Shown: positions 11,141-22,788 of the stretch, piece after piece
Layout of the letters: each line of letters starts with the position of its first letter
Position numbering within the stretch: position 1 is the stretch's first letter
Notes under the pieces: generated by a model
What the model saw: only the letters and a program-made list of their open reading frames with translations
Database searches by the model: none
Told to the model about the DNA's origin: nothing
Translations under genes and position numbers: made by a program
Assembly: GCA_963678705.1 (NCBI GenBank)
Contig: OY783206.1
Coordinates: 25,493,807 to 25,557,806, forward strand
Direction: 5' to 3'
DNA: 64,000 nt
DNA from: Panorpa germanica
Taxonomy: Eukaryota > Arthropoda > Insecta > Mecoptera > Panorpidae

Positions 11141-12469
11141 TGTGGTGCTGCAAATAAAAAATCATTTTGCAAATCTAGTAATTTATTTGAACAGTAACAA
11201 AGACATTTAATTTAATAATGATAACATTAATGTGCATAGCTGTTGGTTAATTCAAGTTTTAAGAATTTTCTATTAAATTATTTATTAAATTCCTTTATAC
11301 GAGTATGTTATAAGCTTAGAAAAGAGAATTGCAAATCATATGTATAAATAAAAAATGTAAAAGATTTGAATATTTTAAAATACGAGTACATACGGTGATA
11401 TATGTTGTAGTTACCTTGCATGGGACAAGTTTAAGCAGGCCCTTACATATGTTGGAGCGATAAAGTCATAAAACGAAATCATCAATTTGTCTTAAAAGGT
11501 CGTGCCTGTATTTAAAATATTAATTAACTATTTAAATTAATCAAAGAAAGCAATTATATTTCGTTTCTTATTTAATTTTTGACAATTAATTTTTGTTAAG
11601 ATACCACTTATTAAATTATTTACTTTATTAACTTTGTAGTACATTTTGTATAAATTGTTTTTTAACCTTCCAGATGTTTGTACCTGGTATAATTTTATTT
11701 TATACTTAATTATGTTCGTACAGTCAATTAATTTGGACTAATTTGTAAATTTGTGTATTTCACGATTTAAAAGTGAGTAGTTGTATATATTTTCATTTAT
11801 TTTTCAATAAAAGTCTGTGTGTTTTATTAATATTTTTTTCTATTTAAGAGTAAGGTTTAAAATTTAATTAATGTACAACGTATTAAGTTTATTGTGTGAA
11901 AATTTGAAGTCGATTGGAGTAAAACTGTCGGAGATATGAAGTTTTAAGTCTTCACCTCTCTGGTCTGGTTTAGTCTTTCTTTGAAACTTTCACACTTAGC
12001 TTTTTCAGAGTCGGTGCCCTCTCTAGCTCAAAATCTGCTGCACTGATTCTTTCGAAATTTTGCACACTCTTTCTTTACATAAATGCCAATGTAGCGCTGT
12101 GGAATTTTTTTTTTTATTATTAAAGTATTTTAAAATAACAAAGTTTCTGATTTTTTTCATGAAAAATCGATATTTTCACTTCTAAGTGCTGTAAGTATTG
12201 TAAAATCAATAAGAAAAAACTAGACAGGGTAACCTGCATAAACTTATCAAGTAATGAAATCATTTTGGTTTTTTGAATTCGGAAAATCCAGTGATGAGTT
12301 ATGAGGGACACCGCAATGAAATTCTCTTTTGTGACTTCTGCGGAGATTTCTTGATATTTATTTATGAAAATTTCACAAAGTATTGGTTAAATATTATTTT
12401 ATCATGTAGTAATTATAAAAATTCTATATTATAATGTCCAAGGTGTATGTTTATATGTTTGCTTGTTGC
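11141..12469. other. 3' flank of the finger gene and intergenic sequence
   Basis: Several AATAAA signals occur and A+T is high. I recognise no gene or repeat family. The 63-codon minus-strand frame at 12120-12311 has no features. Confidence 0.4.
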
Positions 12470-14130
12470 TGAAATTTAAAATATTTGAACTATTATGGAT
12501 TTTATAGGGGATTCTAAAAATTCATGGACTTTGTTTTCAAAAAGAAAAATTATTGATTTCTTAACATTTTTTGATGCAGCTATATCCATTTATATTTAAG
12601 AAGACGAACTGCGTTAAAAAATTTAAAATATCTTAACTATTTTGGATTTTATAAGGGGTTGTAAAAATTCAGGGACTTTTTTTCAAAGAGAAAAATTATT
12701 GATTCTTTAATATTTTTTGATGCAGTTATATCCTTTTATGTTTAGGAAGACGAACTGCATCAAAAAATTTGAAATAATTTAACTATTTTGGATTTTATAA
12801 GGGATTGTAAAAATTCATGGACTTTTTTTCAAAAAGAAAAATTATTGATTTCTTAATATTTTTTGATGCAGTTATATCCATTTATAGTTAAGAAGACGAA
12901 CTGCATTAAAAAATTTGAAATATCTTAACTATTTTGGATTTTATAAGGGGTTGTAAAAATTCATGGACTTTTTTTTCAAAAAGAAAAATTATTGATTTCT
13001 TAATATTTTTTGATGCAGTTATATCCATTTATATTTAAGAAGACGAACTGCGTTAAAAAATTTGAATTATCCTAACATTTGTAGATTTTATAGTGGATTC
13101 TAAAAATTCATTGACTTTTTTTTCAAAAAGAAAAATTATTGATTTTTTAATAATTTTTTATGCAGTTATATCCATTTATATTTGAGAACACGAACTGCGT
13201 TAAAAAAGTTTGAAATATCTTGACTATTTTGGATTTTATAAGGGGTTGTAAAAATTCATGGACACGATAAAGAACTCCTTCTAACATGCGAAATTGTTAA
13301 GATATTTCAAATTTTTTAACGCAGTTTGTCTTCTTAAATATAAATGGATATAACTGCATCAAAAAATATTAGGAAATCAATAATTTTTCTCTTTGAAAAA
13401 AAAGTCCATGAATTTTTACAACCCCTTATAAAATCTAAAATAGTCAAGATATTTCAAATTTTTTAATGCAATTCGTCTTCTTAAATATAAATGGATATAA
13501 CTGCATCAAAAAATATTAAGAAATCAATAATTTTTCTTTTTGAAAAAAAAGTCCATGAATTTTTACAACCCCTTATAAAATCTAAAATAGACAAGATATT
13601 TCAAATTTTTTAATGCAGTTCGTCTTCTTAAATATAAATGGATATAACTGCATCAAAAAATATTAGGAAATCAATAATTTTTCTCTTTGAAAAAAAAGTC
13701 CATGAATTTTTACAACCCCTTATAAAATCTAAAATAGTCAAGATATTTCAAATTTTTTAATGCAGTTCGTCTTCTTAAATATAAATGGATATAACTGCAT
13801 CAAAAAATATTAAGAATTCAATAGTTTTTCTTTTTGAAAGAAAAGTCCCTGAATTTTTACAACCCCTTATAAAATCCAGAAAAATTAAGATATTTTAAAT
13901 GTATTAACACAGTTCGTCTTCTGAAGGTTTAGTGCATATAACTGTATCAAAAGTTTTCGAAGAACCTACATTTTCTCTAAAAGAAAATGTCTATGAATTT
14001 AAAAAAGGTCGCATAGAAACCTAAAAAGCATTGATGCTTAAAGAGTAATAAAGCAGTTGCATCAAACCATGAAAAACAAATTAACTTTTATTTTTGAAAA
14101 AAGCCTATAAATATAGAAAAGATTACAAAG
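12470..14130. mobile_element. Foldback-like element: inverted arms built of ~147-bp tandem repeats
   Basis: The left arm holds six direct repeats marked by TTCATGGACTTT; landmarks start near 12521, 12668, 12814, 12960, 13107 and 13255, spaced 146-148 bp. After a short unique centre (about 13262-13290) the same unit returns in reverse complement. The landmark GTCCATGAA lies near 13404, 13551, 13698, 13845 and, diverged, 13989, spaced mostly 147 bp. Outer units are more diverged on both sides. There is no coding sequence. Long inverted repeats made of tandem subrepeats are the hallmark of foldback-type transposons. The exact termini and target duplication are not resolved, so the ends given are approximate. 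Confidence 0.7.
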
Positions 14131-14817
14131 TGCCAGAAAATTGTACATATTTTAAATTTTAATTTAACATTTCATCAATTTGACGTGTTGCGGATATTAC
14201 ACTATTAAAAATTAAACAAATAAGTAATAAGGATTATCAAACAAATTTTCATCGCTCTAGAAGTTTCTCTTTCTACAACAAACGTATAATACACACCCAT
14301 TGCCAGGCAATGGGGCGAACAGCTAATAATTATATATTATCTTTGTCGTAAAAAACATTATCGAAAATATGCTATTTTGGTATCGAATTGACTTTAACAT
14401 GTTTCACAAACTACCACGAACTTTGTCCAAACACGCAAGTGTGAACGCAGCAGTAGAACTCATTTTGAAATAAAACCATTCTGTGCCAAAGAATGTGATA
14501 AGCAGATAAAACTTTTCATAAATAGGAAATGCTATTATATCAGTTTTGAATTTTGAAAGTTATCCACCGAACTGGATAACCCGACTGTGGAGCCATCTCT
14601 CGCAAGATCCTTCTACTTTCTACATCGGGCTTTTACCAATAGAGTATTTGACATAAGCAGACAAAACCAATAATATTTGCATGTTTATTATGCGAAAAGT
14701 TTAAAGAAAAATATGTTTTAATTTATGTGAAGTGTAAATTTATTTTCTAAAATATTAAATATATGCTTGAGGCAGTAATTTATTAAAGATATTTACAGTT
14801 TTTGTTATATATTGATC
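14131..14817. promoter_or_regulatory. Upstream region and probable promoter of KXD1
   Basis: Unique sequence between the foldback-like element and the KXD1 start codon. It should contain the promoter and 5' UTR. I see no convincing core promoter motif and give no transcription start. Confidence 0.3.
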
Positions 14818-17800
14818 ATGGCACAAGGTCATGGAACTCCAGAAAGCGATTACAGTATAGAATGTTTTCAAAATTACACAGCCCCCGAAGTATTTATTCA
14901 AGGTTTAGCAGGAATTGTAAATCAAGGCGATGTAGAATCCATGATTCGTGCACAAAAGCAAATGTAAGTATATCTCATTGTGCTTATTTTTCTATTATAT
15001 TTCATAAATGTCAAATTTAATAGGTTATGTTTAATTGTTTTTATTATTCTAGGTTGCAGAGATTTGAAAAAACTAATGAAATGTTAATTAATTGTAATGC
15101 ACTAAGTGCTGGCAGACTTAAAACTGCAGGAGCTGAATTTAAAAAACATACTCAACTTCTTTTGGAAATGAAAAAAGACTTGGATTATATTTTTAAAAAA
15201 ATTCGTTCAATTAAAACAAAGTTAAAGTAAGTTTTAAAAGGTGATATTCTTAAAGATTATTATTGCAGTTTAATTCATTTATTTATTGTTTACGTAGGCT
15301 TTAATCAGAAATATTTGAAAAGGCAACAATAATATCGTATTTATAAATTATTAACAGTGAATGTCAGTAAAGATACGCCGACTTTAACTTAGTTAATGCT
15401 TCCAATAATTGTAAATAACATATGTAAACCATTCGCTTCTTCTCATGCGGTATGTCTGACGTAAAATGTGCTGTTTACTTTTCACTCCATAGCACAGTCA
15501 TTGTATTTTTTAATCATATTTTGGAATTAGCAGGATAATAGGAAACAGTAAATATTACTTTCACTATTGCTGCTCTTATATTTACAAAATTTTCATTTAA
15601 TTTTACTACACTATTTCTATTCTATTCTAATTCTATTTAACACTATTCTAAATACCGAATTTGTATTTTTACTGCTGTAAACTTAGTGTTTTTTTTTGTA
15701 ACTTTTTCTCTGATGTCATGAATTGTACGTGTGTGACATGACATTCATTTGTTTGTTAACTGTTAATATAGACAAATAAAATTATGATTAAGCTTTTATT
15801 TGCCGATGTTAACAGACAAATTAATAACACACTAGTCCAACTCATCAAGCATGACGTCAGTTACAGAATTATCCCTCAGTTATCTTCAATAAAATCCTTT
15901 TATTTACATATTTTATGGCTTTAGAAATAAAACATTAAATTTCTTGAAAGTAATGTCGATTCTTATCACATGTATAATCGAGTCTCCATCAAAGCCTATC
16001 TATATATCTACTGAAATCGCATCTTACGTATTAATGTAACATGACGACCAAAAAAATGACATAATAAATTTGAAGAAGCAATAGTTCGACGTAGTACATA
16101 AAAATTACATTGTGCAAGTGATTAATTTGTTAAAAACATTATTTAGTTTGTAGGTATTACAAAATTCTAATACCGCTTCATACTACAATTGGGTCTTAAA
16201 TTATATATTAGCCCATTCATTTAAAACGGAAAGTGGTGAACATCTGTGTTCTAAATGAATTAGAGTTATTAGTAAAGTTTTACAGATACTATGAGATATT
16301 ATAAAATAACTAGCTTTTACCCCCGTCGCAAGCGACGTCTGCACAATAATAAAACAATTTTTCAACTTATCAAAATAAAAAATATTTTCAATTTATAAGC
16401 TATTTGACCAACTTTTTTTCAAAATTTGGTATTTTTTTTTTCGAATCGTAAATAAGTTACCAAGGTTAGCCTATATACAAAATTTCAACTTTCTAGCACA
16501 ATTTTTACTCTCGGCAAATACTGCCCCCGTGCCCCCAAATAAAATTTTGAAATTTTGAATTTTTTTTTATTAATAATATACTTAATTATTCTAGAATCCA
16601 GAATATGAACTTTCTCCAAAGTTCCCTACCGGGCCCCCGAATTTCTTCAACCCCCCCTTTTTCAATTTTTGAATTTCTAATTTTTGAGAAATGTCAGCAT
16701 TGATTACCTTAATACAGATGCAAAATTTCAACTTTCTATCTCTTACCAACTCAAAGTAATACAGCAAAAAAGGGCTCACTTTTTTTCCAGTTTTTTCAAA
16801 ATAACGGGTTTCCAGGAAATTCAGGGGAAAATCCGGGGACGCCAAAGGTCTTAGAATTTTTTTCTCTACGAAATAGGCAATTTTCAAAAACTTCCCTGGA
16901 GCCGTTTTCGAGATGCCATACAAAATTTGAACCAAACATATAAGAATATAAGATCATAAGATCATAAATATACACCTGGGACATTATAATATACTAGCTT
17001 TTACCCCCGTCGCAAGCGACGTCTGTCTTTTGTGTGTAACTTGAACTTCATGTAAAAATTTAAATTCCACCACAGTTTACCCTCGTCACAAAGGTTCTTT
17101 TATGCGTGTATCATTTGAATCCAATAAAATAATTTGTAATTACATATTATATTTAACTCTATTTTTAAATTGAAATAATAAAGTCGCACACATATACATT
17201 AACACATATAAATTGACTAAGAAAATATATTTTTTTCAACAAAATATAAAATATTTTCAATTTATTCGTTATTGGACCAACTTTTTTTCAAAATTTGGGA
17301 TTTTTTTTTTCGATTCGTAAATAAGTTACCAAGGTTAGCTTATATACAAAATTTCAAATTTCTAGCACAATTTTTACTCTCGGAAAATACTGCCCCCGTG
17401 CCCCCAAATAAAATTTTGAAATTTTGAATTTTTTTTTATTAATACTATACTTAATTATTCTAAAATCCAGAATATAAACTTTCTCCAAAGTTCCGTACCG
17501 GGCCCTCGAATTTTTTCAAACCCCCCTTTGTCAATTTTTGAATTTTTAATTTTTGAGAAATGTCAGCTTTGAATACCTTAATACACATGCAAAATTTCAA
17601 CTTTCTATCTTTTACGAATTAAAAGTGATACAGCAAAAAAGGGCTCAACTTTTTTCCAGTTTTTCCAAAATTACGGGTTTCCAGGAAATTCAGGGAAAAA
17701 TCTGGGGACGCCAAAAGTCTTAGAATTTTTTTCTCTACGAAATAGGAAATTTTCAAAAACATTGATGGAGCCGTTTTCGCGCTGCCATACAAAATTCAGT

Positions 17801-20800
17801 ACCAAATATATAAACATATAAGAATATAAGAATAGATTCAAACAGTTGGAACATTATAATATAGGATAAGAATATAAGAATAGATTCAAACAGTTGGAAC
17901 ATTATAATATAGGATATTTTTTAAACTATAGCCCTATCTCTATATATTTCATATTTCTGGTCTTTGGCCCCCAGCGCCCGCCGCCTCAGGAAAGTTGCAA
18001 TTTTCTATAGTGTGTCTTTAATGACACTCTATATAGGGCCCACGTTTCAAATATCAACGTTCTAGCTCTGTTGCGACATTGCCCTCAAAAAATCACGCCG
18101 CTACTGAATTAAAATTTTGGTAATCCAATTATTGGCAAACATGCGCAATTAGTGTCTTAATACATACCCTAAGTTATAATACTACATTTTCAATATTTTT
18201 GGCTTTTACTGTCTCAACTCCCGCCGCCACTGGAAATTTGGGGCTGTTTATTTTTTTTCACTAATTACTGTCTACAGCGAGCCTACATATTAAATTTGAA
18301 CGTCCTAACTCTATTCTAACATTGCCCCCAAAAATTCGCGCCGCTACTGAACTCAAATTTTAAATTTCCAACTATTGGAAAATGTGCACAATTATAATCT
18401 CAATACACATACCAAATTTCAGTTTTCTATCTTTTCTAGTTCGTCAGATATTTGCAAAAGTATTTTTTCGAATTTTCCAGTTTTTCCAAAATTACGGGTT
18501 TCCAGGAAATTCAGGGAAAAATCCGGGGACGCCAAAAGTCTTAGAATTTTTTTCTGTACGAAATAGCAAACTTTTGAAAACATTGACGGAGCCGTTTTCA
18601 TTCTACCATACGAATTTCAGCAACAAACATATAAACATATAAACATATAAACATATAAATATACAGTTGGAACATTATAATATAGGATGATGATACTTGG
18701 GACTTTATAATATACTTGAGTTTACCCCCTTCGCAATGCGACGTCTTTTTGGCGTGTATCATTTGAATCCAATAAAATAATTTGTAATTAAATTTCATAT
18801 TTAACTGTTCTATTTTTAAATTGAAATAATAAATAAACTCGCGCACATATACACACATATAAGTTGACTAAAAAAATATTATTTTTTTATCAAAATAAAA
18901 AATATTTTCAATTTATGCGTTATTTGACCAACTTTTTTTCAAAATTTGGGATTTTTTTTTTCGATTCGTAAATAAGTTACCAAGGTTAGCCTATATACAA
19001 AATTTCAACTTTCTAGCACAATTTTTACTCTCGGAAAATACTGCCCCCGTGCCCCCAAATAAAATTTTGAAATTTTGAATTTTTTTTTATTAATAATATA
19101 CTTAATTATTCTACAATCCAGAATATGAACTTTCTCCAAAGTTCCCTACCGGGCCCCCGAATTTCTTCAACCCCCCCTTTTTCTATTTTTGAAATTCTAA
19201 TTTTTGAGAAATGTCAGCATTAAATAGCTTAATACACATGCAAAATTTCAACTTTCTATCTTTTACGACTTGAAAGTAATACAGCAAAAAAGGGATCACT
19301 TTTTTTCCAGTTTTTCCAAAATTACGGGTTTCCAGGAAATTCAGGGGAAAATTCGGGGACGCCAAAAGTCTTAGAATTTTTTTCTCTACGAAATAGGAAA
19401 TTTTTAAAAACTTCCATGGAGCCGTTTTCGAGCTACCATACGAATCGCGTAAACATATAAACATATAAGAAAACAAACATACACCTCGGACATTATAATA
19501 TAGGATACTTGGGACTTTATAATATACTTGAGTTTACCCCCTTCGCAATGCGACGTCTTTTTGGCGTGTATCATTTGAATCCAATAAAATAATTTGTAAT
19601 TAAATTTCATATTTAACTGTTCTATTTTTAAATTGAAATAATAAATAAACTCGCGCACATATACACACATATAAGTTGACTAAAAAAATATTATTTTTTT
19701 ATCAAAATAAAAAATATTTTCAATTTATGCGTTATTTGACCAACTTTTTTTCAAAATTTGGGATTTTTTTTTTCGATTCGTAAATAAGTTACCAAGGTTA
19801 GCCTATATACAAAATTTCAACTTTCTAGCACAATTTTTACTCTCGGAAAATACTGCCCCCGTGCCCCCAAATAAAATTTTGAAATTTTGAATTTTTTTTT
19901 ATTAATAATATACTTAATTATTCTACAATCCAGAATATGAACTTTCTCCAAAGTTCCCTACCGGGCCCCCGAATTTCTTCAACCCCCCCTTTTTCTATTT
20001 TTGAAATTCTAATTTTTGAGAAATGTCAGCATTAAATAGCTTAATACACATGCAAAATTTCAACTTTCTATCTTTTAGGACTTGAAAGTAATACAGCAAA
20101 AAAGGGATCACTTTTTTTCCAGTTTTTCCAAAATTACGGGTTTCCAGGAAATTCAGGGGAAAATTCGGGGACGCCAAAAGTCTTAGAATTTTTTTCTCTA
20201 CGAAATAGGAAATTTTTAAAAACTTCCATGGAGCCGTTTTCGAGCTACCATACGAATCGCGTAAACATATAAACATATAAGAAAACAAACATACACCTCG
20301 GACATTATAATATAGGATACTTGGGACTTTATAATATACTTGAGTTTACCCCCTTCGCAATGCGACGTCTTTTTGGCGTGTATCATTTGAATCCAATAAA
20401 ATAATTTGTAATTAAATTTCATATTTAACTGTTCTATTTTTAAATTGAAATAATAAATAAACTCGCGCACATATACACACATATAAGTTGACTAAAAAAA
20501 TATTATTTTTTTATCAAAATAAAAAATATTTTCAATTTATGCGTTATTTGACCAACTTTTTTTCAAAATTTGGGATTTTTTTTTTCGATTCGTAAATAAG
20601 TTACCAAGGTTAGCCTATATACAAAATTTCAACTTTCTAGCACAATTTTTACTCTCGGAAAATACTGCCCCCGTGCCCCCAAATAAAATTTTGAAATTTT
20701 GAATTTTTTTTTATTAATAATATACTTAATTATTCTACAATCCAGAATATGAACTTTCTCCAAAGTTCCCTACCGGGCCCCCGAATTTCTTCAACCCCCC

Positions 20801-22756
20801 CTTTTTCTATTTTTGAAATTCTAATTTTTGAGAAATGTCAGCATTAAATAGCTTAATACACATGCAAAATTTCAACTTTCTATCTTTTACGACTTGAAAG
20901 TAATACAGCAAAAAAGGGATCACTTTTTTTCCAGTTTTTCCAAAATTACGGGTTTCCAGGAAATTCAGGGGAAAATTCGGGGACGCCAAAAGTCTTAGAA
21001 TTTTTTTCTCTACAAAATAGGAAATTTTTAAAAACTTCCATGGAGCCGTTTTCGAGCTACCATACGAATCGCGTAAACATATAAACATATAAGAAAACAA
21101 ACATACACCTCGGACATTATAATATAGGATAATGATGATTGAGTTTACCCCGTCGCAATGCGACGTCTTTTTGGCGTGTATCATTTGAATTTAATAAAAT
21201 AATTCGTAAATTAATTTCATATTTAACTGTTCTATTTTTAAATTGAAATAATAAATAAACTCGCGCACATATACACACATATAAATTGACTAAAAAAATA
21301 TTATTTTTTTATCAAAATAAAACATATTTTCAATTTATGCGTTATTTGACCAACTTTTTTTCAAAATTTGGGATTTTTTTTTTCGATTCGTAAATAAGTT
21401 ACCAAGGTTAGCCTATATACAAAATTTCAACTTTCTAGCACAATTTTTACTATCGGAAAATACTGCCCCCGTGCCCCCAAATAAAATTTTGAAATTTTGA
21501 ATTTTTTTTTATTAATAATATACTTAATTATTCTACAATCCAGAATATGAACTTTCTCCAAAGTTCCCTACCGGTCCCCCGAATTTCTTTAACCCCCCCT
21601 TTTTCTATTTTTGAAATTCTAATTTTTGAGAAATGTCAGCATTGAATACCTTAATACACATGCAAAATTTCAACTTTCTATCGTTTCCAAATTAAAAGTA
21701 ATACAGCAAAAAAGGGATCACTTTTTTTCCAGTTTTTCCAAAATTACGGGTTTCCAGGAAATTCAGGGAAAAATCCGGGGACGCCAAAAGTCTTAGAATT
21801 TTTTTCTCTACGAAATAGGAAATTTTTAAAAACTTCCATGGAGCCGTTTTCGCGCTGCCATACAAAATTCACTACCAAACATATAAGAATATAAGATCAT
21901 AAGAATATAAATATACACCTGGGACATTATAATATACTAGCTTTTACCCCCGTCGCAAGCGACGTCTGTCTTTTGTGTGTGGCTTTAATTTCATGTCAAA
22001 TTTAAATTCCATAGAGTTTACCCCCGTCGCAATGCGCCATCTTCTTTGCGTGTATGATTTGAATCCAATAAAATAATTGGTAATTACATTTCATATTTAA
22101 TTCTATTTTTAAATTGAAATAATAAATAAACTCGCGCACAACACATTGACACATATAAACTGACTAAAAAAATATTTTTTTTCTATCAAAATAAAAAATA
22201 TTTTCAATTTATGCGTTATTTGACCAACTTTTTTTCAAAATTTAGGATTTTTTTTTTCGATTTGTAAATAAGTTACCAAGGTTAGCCTATATACAAAATT
22301 TCAACTTTCTAGCACAATTTTTACTCTCGGCAAATACTGCCCCCCGTGCCCCCAAACAAAATTTTGAAATTTTGAATTTTTTTTATTAATAAAATACCTA
22401 ATTATTCTAGAATCCAGAATATGAACTTTCTCAAAAGTTCCCTACCGGGCCTCCGAATTTCTTGAACCCCCCCTTTTTCAATTTTTGAATTTTTAATTTT
22501 TTAGAAATGTTAGCATTGAATGAATACCTTAATACACACACCAAATTTCAGTTTTCTATCTTTTCTAGTTCGTCAGATATTTGCAAAAGTATTTTTTCGA
22601 ATTTTCCAGTTTTTCCAGAATAATTTGTTTCAGGGAAATTCAGGGAAAAATTCAGGGACGTAGAAAGTCTTAGAAATTCGTCCTTTACATAATATCAAAA
22701 TTTAAAAAACTTTGTAGGCACCGTTTAGAAGATACCATACAGATTTTGTTACCGGA

Positions 22757-22788
<32 letters not shown>

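Noticed and set aside
18375..21184. Repeated small open frames in the KXD1 intron
   Set aside because: They recur with the repeat period on both strands, are low-complexity and share no start or splice logic.
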